In this document: positions 1 through 11,113 of the stretch, piece after piece | Position numbering within the stretch: position 1 is the first letter of the stretch | Layout of the letters: each line of letters opens with the position of its first letter | Origin: Euphorbia lathyris | Lineage: Eukaryota; Streptophyta; Magnoliopsida; Malpighiales; Euphorbiaceae | Assembly (NCBI RefSeq): GCF_963576675.1 | Contig: NC_088919.1 | Coordinates: 44,600,501-44,664,500 of the forward strand | DNA length: 64,000 bases | Direction of reading: 5' to 3' | Program-made: the position numbers and the translations under genes | The notes under the pieces: model-generated | The model's input: the letters and a program-made list of their open reading frames with translations, nothing else | Told to the model about the DNA's origin: nothing | Database searches by the model: none

Positions 1-1985
1 CAATAAATTGCTTCAGAATTATCAGAACGTTCTAAACCTCTAGGACTACCTTGCTCGAAGCAGTATAATCCTAAATACCAGATGCGCATGCCATTCACGA
101 GCCATTGGACATTCAAGAAAGTTGAATTTTGATTGAACGAAGGATGTATCACGGAGCATCATCTTAAATATTGTCGAAGGTTTAAGAAATGCGCATTCAT
201 TTCACATATCATTAGGATCATGATTATTTAATAAAATGCATGTTATCATTTTCATTATATCCATACCCCGTACTAAATTCTCCCTTTCGTTCACTCTCAA
301 ACACATCGTTCATCCATAGGTAACGAAACCATTTTGAAAAGTGATAATGATCAAGATATGATTTCCACTGACCTTCACGCACTTGAGAGATGCTTGAGTT
401 GAGGTTTAAAAAAAATGAGAAAAAGAAAAAAAAAAGAAATAAAAGAAAAGAAAAAGAAATAAAATTTTGATCATATCATCAAAGAGATCAATGAAGACCA
501 CATGATAGATGTCTTGCAATCAATTTGTCTTTTCTAGGAAAATTATCTTGATTAAGTCAAAATTTAAAATCATTTGATTATTCCTCGAAGCGAAATATCA
601 GACTGCTCATGATGAAGGAAATGATTAAGGCCTTCTTTGGATCGTACATTCAGCCTTTAACCTACCTTTTTCAATATACTCCTTTGTTCACCCCTTTGAG
701 CCATAGACATTTTTTTTATATCGCCAATTTCCCATTTTTCCATAAAAAGTAAACCAATTGATTGAAGAATGATCAAAATTCAATAAAGCGTCAATGTTCG
801 TTCAATTTGTCTAAAGAACATTTGAAGACACTACAACAGATGAACAAAGCCATCGAAATCTAAAAAGTGCCCGCTAGGTTGAAAACCCGTAAGGGCGATC
901 AAGGCAAAAGTTAGGGCAAATAAAAACGAAAAAAGAGCCTGCTAGATTGACACTCTCAAAAAGAAATATAGGCAAAAGAAAAGACAAACAATAAAAGTCA
1001 ATCGCCTGAAACTGAAAGTCGATTGAGGGGAAAATCATCCAAGATAGTAGTTTCCTTTTGACAAATAAGGAATTCTCAAAATCAATTGGTTTACTTGATT
1101 CTTCTAAACCCTCTTCCATCATTATTACCCCTTGAAAACCTAAAAAGACCTTTCGATCCTTAGTCATGATGTTAGTCTATATTAGGAGAGAGGAATAATT
1201 AAATTATGCATATGACAATTTGCATTTCAAATTTGACTTGATCTTGATAATCTAGTTAGAACATGAAGCTATGATTCGAGCATACACGTGGAGCTGTGAC
1301 AAGAAACGTCTTCTCATCAGATAATCAAAAGGAGCTCATCTCGTTATTCAAATAAGAGCAAAAAAAAATGGGAGCATAAATAAAAAAAACTTCAAAATTT
1401 GTGCAAAGACTACAACAAGAGCACTTCAACAAGCAAAATACCAAAAAGCATTGGGGGCAACAAGATCGATCTTTTTAACATCAACATAGACTTATTCACG
1501 TTTGAACCGATAAGAGTCTACAATTGTGAAAAAGGCAAAACTGGGGGAAATCATGGAAATGCCACCAATACAAGCCAATGATTTCATCAAATGTGAGTTG
1601 TGGCAATCGAGACGGCGTCACCAATAAAGGTGAGGTTTAGAAGAACATCACATCGAGACACGTGGAGCAATGAAATCTTCTTTGATCATTTGAACTTTTT
1701 GATGGTTTCATTATCTAAACCATTCTCGAAAAACTCAACGAAAAATAAAATGAAAAACAAAATTCATGCCAACATTCATCTTTTGCTCATAAATCTTCCA
1801 TTGAAAATGGTTTTATTCATTTGTTAAAGAGTCGTGATCCTGAAAAATATGTGAAATGAATGTTTTGACTTTTCTGGAATCACAGTCCCTCACAGAAAAT
1901 GGGACATTGATGCACCACTTCAAATCATTCTTCATCTAGAATCTTGCTTGGGGGCAACCTGGCTAATTTCCTTGGCACCGGATCC
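1..1985. other. Non-coding 3' region of the Tat/Ogre-type element
   Basis: I see no convincing gene here. Short ORFs at 874-1167, 1399-1581 and 1600-1827 have no recognisable domain. A homopurine A/G tract lies at about 408-460. The composition fits the long untranslated region before a Tat 3' LTR. Confidence 0.5.
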
Positions 1986-2878
1986 TAGGGTTGTAAACGA
2001 GCCGAGCCGAGCCGAGCTTTGGCCTGCTCGAGCTCGGCTCGGCAGTTTCTTATCGAGCTCGAGCCGAGCTTCGAGCTCGGTTCGAGCTCAAATTTCTGTT
2101 CGAGCTTGGCTCGTTTAGCAGCTCGATTGTTCACGAGCTGCTCATGAGCCGAGCTCGTTTAATGAGCTCACGAGCCGAGCTCATTTATCACCGATAAATG
2201 GAGAACTAAGATGAGAGAAGAGCACTGAATCGGAGGGTACAGTCCGGCGAAAATAGAGATCGCGGAGTTAGTCGGCAAGAGAACGACAACACATAGAGTG
2301 TGACTGTGAAATTAGAGACGGAGAACGAGATACAGAGAATGGTGGACGGAGTATTAAGAAGACGGTCCGACGAAAAGCGATTGCGATACGAACTGTGATT
2401 CGCGAAGAAGAAAGAGAATAGTAAGAGGTGGCTGGCTGGGGTTTAGTCTTTAGATAAGAGGAAAAGAAGGGGAGGCGGCAGCATAGAGTAGAGATGGAAT
2501 GAAAATTGAACCCTATCTTTCTAATTATTATGGGCCTATCTTTCTAATTATTATGGGCCAAGGCTGATGTTTCTAATTAATTCTATATGGGCCTTAAGTT
2601 ATAATTTTTATTATATTTAAATTATCATTTTCATTGTATTTCAATATAATTTATATTATTCACGAGCTTTTATCGAGCTTGTTCACGAGCCTCTAATCGA
2701 GCTTGCTCGTGAGCTTTCGAGCCGAGCTTTGGTCTGTTCAAGCTCGGCTCGTTTATAAACCGAGCCTGAAAATCGTGTTCACGAACGGCTCGTTTACAAA
2801 TCGAGCCGAGCCGAGCCGAGCTTTTATCGAGCCGAACGCCGAGCTGCTCATGAGCGGCTCGGCTCATATACAGCCCTA
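1986..2878. mobile_element. Non-autonomous hAT-like element with 8-bp target duplication
   Basis: The ends are imperfect terminal inverted repeats: TAGGGTTGTAAACGAGCC on the left and, reversed, TAGGGCTGTATATGAGCC on the right. The 8-bp direct repeat CCGGATCC flanks them at 1978-1985 and 2879-2886. TAGGG ends with an 8-bp duplication are typical of hAT. Many subterminal copies of GAGCTCG / CGAGCCGAGC occur in both halves, as expected for transposase-binding subterminal repeats. No transposase is visible. Confidence 0.85.
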
Positions 2879-2886
2879 CCGGATCC

Positions 2887-3596
2887 ATCAAACAAAGGTA
2901 CCAATGATGCCAAAATTGAAACAAAAAAGCATTGCGGTTAAGATAACTTCCCATGATACGAACAAAAAGATAAAATGGTTCAATACACATGTTATAAAGA
3001 ACCATAATCTTCAAGAGCATGAAGATTCAGATCATCCTCGAAGACAACAAGAAATCAGAGGAACAAACTCGAGAATAAATCAAAGAAAACCTGAAGCAAT
3101 CGAGGCCTTTAACCAGATGAAGTCAAGATCCCCGAGTAGCAATGATCTCTCTTGGATTATGCATTTTGAATGAGCCAAACAGACAAGAAAGCCATTCATT
3201 CTTGATGATGTTTTCAATAAAGGTTTTTAAGCCGTCCTTTAAAAAAAATCATGATATACTTTTTGCATCGAAAGCTCTAATTTTCTCAAAAGTTCATTTG
3301 TGAAAGTTCTCATGGAAATTAGAGTCGCAATACATATCACATTTTTGCATCAGTAAAAGCATGCATTCATAAACATAAACATTACATGTGTCTTCCATGT
3401 GTGTAAATACACTTTGTCCTGCATAGCCACCGAGTTATTTTAGGGGAAATCAATAAAAGCTAGGCAAGCAATCACCGATATTGTCCCAGCCAAATTCGAA
3501 AAAATCAAGAGCAAATGCAAAAAAAAGGATATGGAATGTCCGTGTGTAGAATCGCCTATTCACATCATTTTAACATCAATGGCAGAAGAGTCTGCA
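2887..3596. other. Non-coding retrotransposon 3' region, no gene seen
   Basis: AT-rich sequence between the hAT insertion and the first tandem array. The frame at 2703-3173 starts inside the hAT element and has no recognisable domain. Confidence 0.4.
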
Positions 3597-4500
3597 AAGT
3601 CATCCAAAACAAACGGAGGATGCCCGTTAAAGGTCATTCAAACTGGAGAATGCCCAGTCTCAGAGCCATTCATAACTGTAGGGTGAACATTTCAAGTCAT
3701 CCAAAACAACGGAGGATGCCCGTTAAAGGTCATTCAAACTGGAGAATGCCCAGTCTCAGAGCCATTCAAAGCTGTAGGGTGAACAATCTCAAGTCATCCA
3801 GAACCAATGGAGGATGCCCGTTAAAGGTCATTCAAACTGGAGAATGCCCAGTCTCAGAGCCATTCAAAGCTGTAGGGTGAACAATCTCAAGTCATCCAAA
3901 ACCAATGGAGGATGCCCGTTAAAGGTCATTCAAACTGGAGAATGCCCAGTCTCAGAGCCATTCAAAGCTGTAGGGTGAACAGTCTCAAGTCATCCAAAAC
4001 CAACGAAGGATGCCCGTTAAAGGTCATTCAAACTAGAGAATGCCCAGTCTCAGAGCCATTCAAAGCTGTAGGATGAACAGTCTCAAGTCATCCAAAACAA
4101 GTGGAGGATGCCCGTTAAAGGTCATTCAAACTGGAGAATGCCCAGTCTCAGAGCCATTCAAACTGGAGAATGCCCAGTCTTAGAGCCATTCAAAACTGGA
4201 GAATGCCCAGTCTCAGAGCCATTCAAAGCTATAGGATGAACAGTCTCAAGTCATCCAAAACAAGCGGAGGATGCCCGTTAAAGGTCATTCAAACTGGAGA
4301 ATGCCCAGTCTCAGAGCCATTCAAACTGGAGAATGCCCAGTCTTAGAGCCATTCAAAACTGGAGAATGCCCAGTCTCAGAGCCATTCAAACTGGAGAATG
4401 CCCAGTCTTAGAGCCATTCAAAACTGGAGAATGCCCAGTCTCAAGTCATTCAAAACTGTAGGATGAATAGTCTCAAGTCATTCAAATTGTAAGATGAACA
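3597..4500 (+). repeat. Minisatellite A, about 98-100-bp units
   Basis: About seven direct units are marked by ggatgcccgttaaaggtc followed by ggagaatgcccagtctcaga and ggtgaacagtctcaagtcat. In the right half (about 4140-4440) a roughly 33-bp sub-unit (ggagaatgcccagtct plus agagccattcaaa) has expanded on its own, giving a higher-order pattern. The open frame at 3515-3880 is a by-product of the repeat. Confidence 0.9.
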
Positions 4501-4504
4501 ATCC

Positions 4505-5520
4505 CATATCGGTTGCGGGGAGCCGCTCTAAAAACTCAATATCAAGTTGCGGGGAGACGCTCTAAACACTCACACACAAGTTGCGGGGGGCCGCTCTAAA
4601 CACTCATACATAAGTTGCGGGGAGCCGCTCTAAATACTCATACACAAGTTGCGGGGAGCCGCTCTAAATACTCATACACAAGTTGCGGGGAGCCGCTCTA
4701 AACACTCATACACAAGTTGCGGGGAGCCGCTCTAAGTACTCACACACAAGTTGCGGGGAGCCACTCTAAACACTCATACACAAGTTGCGGGGAGCCGCTC
4801 TAAACACTCATACACAAGTTGCGGGGAGCCGCTCTAAATACTCATACACAAGTTGCGGGGAGCCGCTCTAAATACTCACACACAAGTTGCGGGGAGCCGC
4901 TCTAAACACTCATATACAAGTTGCGGGGAGCCGCTCTAAACACTCACACACAAGTTGCGGGGAGCCGCTCTAAACACTCATATACAAGTTGCGGGGAGCC
5001 GCTCTAAACACTCACACATAAGTTGCGGGGAGCCGCTCTAAACACTCCATATCAAGTTGCGGGGAGCCGCTCTAAACACTCACACACAAGTTGCGGGGAG
5101 CCGCTCTAAACACTCATACACAAGTTGCGGGGAGTCGCTCTAAACACACACACAAGTTGCGGGGAGCCGCTCTAAACACTCATACACAAGTTGCGGGGAG
5201 CCGCTCTAAACACTCACACACAAGTTGCGGGGAGCCGCTCTAAACACTCATACACAAGTTGCGGGGAGCCGCTCTAAACACTCACACACAAGTTGCGGGG
5301 AGCCGCTCTAAACACTCATACACAAGTTGCTGGGAGCCGCTCTAAAAGCTCACGCACAAGTTGCGGGGAGCCGCTCTAAACACTCACATACAAGTTGCGG
5401 GGAGCCGCTCTAAACACTCTATATCGGTTACGGGGAGCCGCTCTAAACACTCACATATCAGTTGCGGGGAGCCGTTCTAAACACTCATATATCGGTTGCG
5501 GGGAGCCACTCTAAACACTC
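4505..5520 (+). repeat. Minisatellite B, about 34-35-bp units, roughly 29 copies
   Basis: The unit gttgcggggagccgctctaa followed by acactcatacacaa repeats head to tail with few changes. Each unit holds a short dyad, GCGG-GGAG-CCGC. Changes are mostly in the AC/TA-rich tail and cluster at the array edges (5400-5520). There are no variable spacers, so it is not CRISPR. Confidence 0.92.
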
Positions 5521-5695
5521 ACAAATCAAAATCAAATCAACACGAATCAAGTCAGATCAATACAGATTGATCCAAACATTCAGGGAGTTTTACTAAACAT
5601 TTCTTTGTTTTTAAGTTTTTACTTTTTCGCTCAATAAAGTGCAAAAATGGTTATCTATTTGTACTTTGTATACTCCATTTCCAATGGAGATATAC

Positions 5696-5708
5696 AAAGG
5701 GGGGCAGC
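5696..5708 (+). promoter_or_regulatory. Polypurine tract of the Tat/Ogre-type element
   Basis: Run aaaggggggcag immediately 5' of the TGTAGATACTC LTR start; the expected plus-strand primer site for reverse transcription. Confidence 0.75.
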
Positions 5709-8700
5709 TGTAGATACTCATTTTTGTCCGGGACATTTTTATGTTTTAGCTGACAATATTTGGAATTTCGACAAATTTATAAATTATATCGGAAATAAAA
5801 CACTCCATTCTCACATATGATTTATCTAAAAAATGGAGCTTTTGCATACCAATTTGTTATATCTCAATATAATTACCAAATCACACTCAATGTATAATTC
5901 ATTGGAATAAATGAATTTTCCATCTTGCTATAAATTATATGTGAGATATAATGTATTATTTTCTGAATATGATTTTGAAATTGTTATATTTCAAAATATG
6001 TTGTTAGTTAAAATCAATTTTTATTTAATAATTAAGATAACTTATTCATTTTACGATTATGATCAAGAAATGAATATAGTTTTAAAGTATGATTTATTGT
6101 TAAGAGATTAGCTATTGAAGATAATTTTTTACATAAAATCATATTTAGAACACAATTTATTTCTTAGAACTAATTAATCATCAATGAATTAAGGTTCTAA
6201 CTATTAAGAAATAATAAAACAAAAATAAAATAAAGTGCTTTTATGAAAAAAATAAAGTTTAATCAATTTTCATCTTTTGTTTTACAGATAAGGTCTACAT
6301 GCAAAAACTCCAATCTCAATCTCAAGCCACAAGAATCAAATACATTATTTGATTTGAATTTAAAAGCAGAAAAGGCCGAATCCACCATTAAAGGCAGCCA
6401 ATGCACTCCATCTTCATCTTGAAAAGAGCTTCAGTTTGAAAAAAGACATCTTGAAAACATGCAAGAGACAAATGCTGCAGAAGACCCACAAATCAATAAT
6501 AACCTCACATTTCAGTTCTGAATATAGTTTATAATAAAAAAATCTTTCATTATGATCCTTTTTAGCTATAAAAGGGGGGCCGAATTGTTTTAGAGAGGGG
6601 GGAGTCCAGTTTTCAGAAAGGGAATTTTGGTCCAAAGCTTAGAGAGAGCATATTTTTAGAATGTAATTAGAAGATTGGTTTCTGTAAATGTTCTCAATGT
6701 AAGCTTAATCTTGTACTCTCCATCAAACTCAATACAAACTCATCCTTTTTACATATAGTCTTTAAAGCTTTAAGCTAAGGGTTTTTATTCCTAGCTTATA
6801 GAAACAGTGATTAAGAGCATACATTTTGCTTTTAATATGAACTGATTCTGTAAGTTTTAAATAAAAATCTATTAGCTCTCAGCTGATTTAAATACTTGTT
6901 ATTCATTATCTTTCATATTTTTGATCTATATATTACACTAACATTATTATGTACATTCAGTTTATACTAATCATCTAACATTATTATACTAACATTATTA
7001 TGTACACTCAGTTTATACTAATCATCTGTTATTTATGCTAACCATTTATATTTATTCCAATTATTTATATTTATTTTAATTTTCTAAATTAACTAAGTTA
7101 ATTAAAGTTTGAAATTAGTTCATTTGTAAATTATTATTTTTTATTACCCTTCAAACAGATTAAATCTGATTTCATTCAAATCCCACTGGTACTCTCACTT
7201 CAGCTCTCATCGTTTTGGATAGGGCAGATTTCCACTATTATATTTTTGTGTTACAGGTTTTAAGAAAAAACTCATTACAAAAGATCAGAAAGACAAAAAA
7301 AAAACTAATCAGCAAGCTAACTTAGAATCTATATATATATTTCCTCCTTTATTTTTTTCCTTTCCAGGAGCTCCGCCGCCGTCCTCCGATCACCGGCCAT
7401 CCACCAGATCTAGAAACAAGAGAACTTTTAAAATAACAGATCTAACCAAGAACGTAAAAAGGAGACAACATAGAAATAAAAAAAAAACCTTACCTCAACG
7501 CCGACGAGACGAGATGGAGTTAGACGGCTTGAACAGTAGCGGCAAGAGCTGAGCCGATACGGCGGAGGGGCAGATGGCGCGTCAAAACGGAGGAGACGAT
7601 GAGCAGGTGCACAATGGAGTGCTCAGGCAGCAGCAACGGCAGACCAGAGAGCGGAGTGCGACTGTAGATGCGGAGGCAGACGCAGTGACTACGTCTGAGA
7701 AGAAGGCTGAGCGGCGGACTGAGACAGCAGGCGGAAAACGGATGGGGAGGAGCATCCAGAACGAACTATGGCATCAGGAACGGGTGGCGCCGGCCAAAGG
7801 GGTGGCTGTCGCTGCAAACTTCTTTTTGAGAGAAGAGAAGGAGGGGAGCACGAGTGTGGCTGCACATGAATATGTGCAAATAAACCCTAAAAATCCAAAG
7901 TTATATATTTATATTCATATTTTTGTTATTTTAAATTTACCCTTCAATTTTCATTTCATTACAATTCAGATCCCATAGTTTTAAGTCATTCATATTGAGC
8001 CTTCTTATCAATTTGACTTTATTAGTTCAAATAACTCTAAATCTTTTTTCATCTACCACATTCTAATTTCTGAATCCAACTCATAAAACCTCCGCCATTG
8101 GGTAATGATCTGGTGCTTACTTCATAAATATGATGAATTTCTCGCCAACTTTGCTAAAATTATATTTATTTAATGGAAATGACAATATATGATTTTCTGT
8201 TATTTTATCGAGTCTCTACCGCTGGATAGCAACTTTTAAAACTATCAAATCATCTCGATCATTGGATAATGATTCAAATAAATAAACGATAAATAATTAA
8301 TAAATTATATACTATTAATATCTTTAAAAAATGTGTTGATATTTTAAACTATATTTAATCAACAAATAAAAATAATTTACGGGTTCCTCTATCAATTTTG
8401 ATCGTTGGATAACGATTCTATTACGGTCGTATGACCACAACCTTACGAGTATCGTCAAAGGCTTGAATAGATACTATTAACAACATTTCGAGGCAATCAT
8501 AAACACAAGCACGTAGAAGTACAACAGTACCGATTTATCGGGCGGGATAGGGTGAGATTTCGTCTCTTCCCTATACGTAACCGGAAACCGAATTTGGAAT
8601 CATCGCAGACCAATACCTTATCCGAACTTTACCCGAATGGGTCAATTCGGAATCAAATCGGTGTCCAATCAGACCGTCAAACTGATTGGTGGCGACTCGA

Positions 8701-8814
8701 AAACCCTTTGGACCAGTCTCCTTGGAGTGACTGTCTAGCACCGTTGAAAACCAGTAGAGCGGGAGCCATATCGAAGATATAAACAGTTCGCGATCCGCGG
8801 GCACGGGCGCGACA
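5709..8814 (+). repeat. 3' LTR of the Tat/Ogre-type element (about 3.1 kb)
   Basis: It starts TGTAGATACTC after the polypurine tract and ends ...GGGCGCGACA, so it has TG...CA termini. The last part holds the 'ggtggcgactc' motif (8688-8698) seen near the end of Tat-type LTRs. A TATA-like box (tataaaag, 6567-6574) lies about 860 bp from the LTR start. A GC-rich block (7365-7900), unlike the AT-rich rest, may be a captured insertion; the frame at 7574-7978 has no recognised domain. The right boundary is set by the return of the interrupted gag frame at 8815. Confidence 0.65.
6567..6574 (+). promoter_or_regulatory. Candidate TATA box of the Tat/Ogre-type LTR
   Basis: tataaaag followed by a G-rich stretch, inside the LTR where a U3 promoter is expected. 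Position and motif only. Confidence 0.4.
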
Positions 8815-9350
8815 ATATCATTGCGCAACTTCATTGTTTTGGAAGGGGGAAAGTAATAGGAGAGGAACTCCTTTTCGAGCTCGACACATGATGTAATGGT
8901 TCCGGCTTCCAAAGAGTGCAACCATTCCAACGCTTGGACTGTCAAAGAGAAAGGGAAAAGTTTTAGACGTACGACCTCAACCGGGACACTATTTTGTCGA
9001 GAAGTATCGGCACATATAAGAAATTTATCGAGGTGTTCGTTAGGGTTCTCATGGAGTTCTCCTCAAAATTGACCGAGTTGTTGGATCAATTGGATCATGC
9101 TAGTATTTATTTCATATGTGTTGGCCGGGATGGCGGGGGCGACGATTCCGTTGCGATTTTGTGGTCGATGCGGAGCTAGGATCTCCATCATTGTCCGGGT
9201 GTCGTTTCCTCCTCCATTCGGCACGTTGATCACCGGTGGGTTGGTTTCATTATTGACGTTGGCCATCTTTTCTCTCCGAATCCTACAAAGAGTTTGTTCA
9301 ATCTCGAAATCAATAGGAACGAGAGTATCACTCCGAGATCGGGTGTGCAT
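8815..9350 (-). pseudogene. gag: Athila-like gag, 5' part, frameshifted and interrupted
   Basis: Read on the minus strand from ATG at 9350, the start MHTRSRSDTLVP resembles the N-terminus of Athila gag. The frame breaks near 9063. After a shift it continues with a capsid-like segment ending in FPPSKTMKLRNDI, a typical motif of this gag (W..L..GSI.S...L...F...FFP..K...LR..I). At 8815 the frame is cut by the end of the Tat/Ogre LTR. The cut falls after GATAT (atatc on plus), a likely 5-bp target site whose second copy would lie beyond the left edge. Not functional as it stands. Confidence 0.75.
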
Positions 9351-9479
9351 AAACTAAAGAAATAAAGAAATTATGAACAAGAAAGAATATTGTTAGTAAA
9401 AGTGTATATAGACAATTTATACAAAGATAATGCTTAGACTAGCAATAAAATGTTTTTGTCTAATATTGCAAGAAATTAT

Positions 9480-9505
9480 AAATCCCCGGCACGGCGCCAA
9501 AAACT
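9480..9505 (-). promoter_or_regulatory. Primer-binding site of the Athila-like element
   Basis: On the minus strand the LTR end is followed by TTTTTGGCGCCGTGCCGGGG. This is the tRNA-Asp-type primer site characteristic of Athila elements (TGGCGCC..TGCCGGGG). It fixes the orientation of the element. Confidence 0.85.
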
Positions 9506-11113
9506 TGATGAGTGTCCGGTAGAGCTCTAAATATATATTATGATAAAGATGTTACGACTATGGATGTGATCTTCCTAGATGCTCTATCTCTACTAGACGC
9601 TACTACTTAGGGGCAAGTGTACCCCGTCGTATCAAGTAATAATCCGGTTAAGACCGAGTATCGAATCCATGGGATTTATAACCACAAGTATTAAACGATT
9701 CAGTTTTATATGTTATCTAAGCGGTGAATACTTTGGGTTGATTTGGGAAACAACTACAAGCTACTCCTAACTATGGGTGAGATAGATTTATATAACGAAA
9801 ACTCTACGAAGTGATATGGATGGCGATAAGTTATAAGTATGATAAACAATGACTCCAAATATATACGGTTAATGATTTACTCTTGCAATGACGACTACGT
9901 GTAGTTTGACCGACCCGTGAAGTACTTAGACTACGTGGTTCCTAGTCAAGGCGTGTCTAATGCTGGGGATTAGAAACTAGGGCCCGTAAGTTCCGTGGCT
10001 TGTCAATTCCTACGGCTTCCGGTAAGGCAACACCTAAGTGAATCCCTAAAGATAGCCCGAATGGCATCGGAAATCGCGCTCTCCTACACAATAATCAATT
10101 ACAAATATCAAAACAAGTAGCAAGCATCAACACGTATAGAGAAATAGAGATTGTAAATCATAAATTATAAATATGGGTAGCATAAATACGGAATACAACC
10201 AAGCCTAGTACATAGGAAGAGTACAAGCTAATTAGCAAGTGAAAAGGGAAGAATCAGCCCTCGGAACTAGCTAACCAGACTCAATGCCGTCTCTTAGGTC
10301 TTGGAGGTGGAACTCTCGAGCTTGGTGAACGAGGATGGAACGGAACTTTTACGGAGTAACGGAATACACGAACAAGCTCTCAAGGTGATAGAGTTTTGCT
10401 ATGTAAAATCTGAATGCCTAAATGAGTGCTAATCACTCTTATTTATACACATCAAGCTAGGGGTAAAATCGTAAATTTACAAGATACAAGCATGGAGATA
10501 CATATTATTTCTGCCGTTGCACCATGATACGCCACGCGTAGGGTTGAGGACGCCCCGCGTATTGACCCATTCCGTTAATACTCTCTTGCATGTGGGCCAA
10601 ATTTGGATTTTGTTGTCTCAACCACGCCCTGCGTAGTCTGGGGTACGCCCCACGTGATTGAGCTCCTAAGATTTAATAGCTTGAATCATGCCTTATACGC
10701 CACGCGTAGCCTGGAGAACGCCCAGCGTATGTGAGTCTCTGGATCTTTAGATTGAAGAATTTCCATATACGCCCCGCGTGTAAGGTGGGACGCCCCACGT
10801 AGAACCTGTTGACTTGGAAGACCATGCAGTCTGACCTTCATGATTGAGACTATTATTGCTTCTACGCCCCATGTATGTCGGTGGGATTTTGTTTATTACT
10901 CGTACCTGAAATACAATTCTCGAGAGCCGAGTTAGCTTGACGTTTTAGTTTCTAAATTTAATAAAAAATAAAGACAATTAACCGAAAGTAAGAATTTTAT
11001 TTTTATTTTGTTATTTTATTAAAAACTCCTTATTTTTGTAATTAAACTTATTTATTTAGTCCTAAATTAAATCGTAAACCACGCTAAAAGATAGGGACGA
11101 AACGCCCCTATCA
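9506..11113 (-). repeat. 5' LTR of the Athila-like element (about 1.6 kb)
   Basis: In element orientation it starts TGATAGGGGCGTTTCGTCC at 11113 and ends ...CACTCATCA at 9506, next to the primer site. The outer flank at 11114 returns to the RNase H-like frame; ccgat (11114-11118) is the expected 5-bp target site, its partner outside the window. The LTR contains an array of paired GC-rich dyads (10529-10874), listed separately. Confidence 0.85.
10529..10874 (-). promoter_or_regulatory. Array of nine ACGCC(N)CGCGT dyads in four 21-bp pairs plus one
   Basis: Eleven-base motifs of the form ACGCCNNGCGT or ACGCCCCACGT start at 10529/10550, 10624/10645, 10697/10718, 10769/10790, and singly at 10864. 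Within each pair the start-to-start distance is exactly 21 bp; the linkers are similar (variants of ctggggt). Pair-to-pair distances are 95, 73, 72 and 95 bp. The array lies about 240-580 bp inside the LTR from its 5' end, where a U3 enhancer would be. Binding is not shown; it may also be a decayed tandem repeat. Confidence 0.6.

Larger units (their letters stand above)
1..8814 (+). mobile_element. 3' part of a Tat/Ogre-type Ty3/Gypsy retrotransposon
   Basis: Only the 3' untranslated part and the 3' LTR are inside the window; coding domains would lie to the left. A polypurine tract ending ggggggcag (5698-5707) is followed at once by TGTAGATACTC, the usual start of such an LTR. The region before it has no credible ORF but has purine-rich stretches and a 'gaaaacccgtaagggcgat' type motif (about 880-900) common in the 3' non-coding part of Tat elements. 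Two tandem arrays (3597-5520) and a hAT insertion (1986-2878) sit in it. The right end ...gggcgcgaca (8814) abuts an interrupted gag frame of another Gypsy element. Lineage is inferred from the 3' architecture and LTR ends, not from protein domains. Confidence 0.7.

Noticed and set aside
1986..2878. Dense GAGCTCG/CGAGCCG repeats as a regulatory island
   Set aside because: They are subterminal repeats of a hAT element defined by ends and an 8-bp duplication.
3515..3880. 121-codon ORF
   Set aside because: It is open only because the 98-bp repeat lacks stops in one frame; the protein is the translated repeat.
4505..5520. Regular 34-35-bp array that looks like CRISPR
   Set aside because: There are no unique spacers; the whole unit repeats, and it lies in a plant retrotransposon 3' region. 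It is a minisatellite.
7574..7978. 134-codon ORF in a GC-rich block
   Set aside because: Charged, low-complexity translation with no domain, ending in AT-rich LTR sequence. Only the GC-rich block itself is noted.
8571..8945. Minus ORF of 124 codons as one gene
   Set aside because: It is a chimera: gag down to 8815, then translated LTR of the other element.
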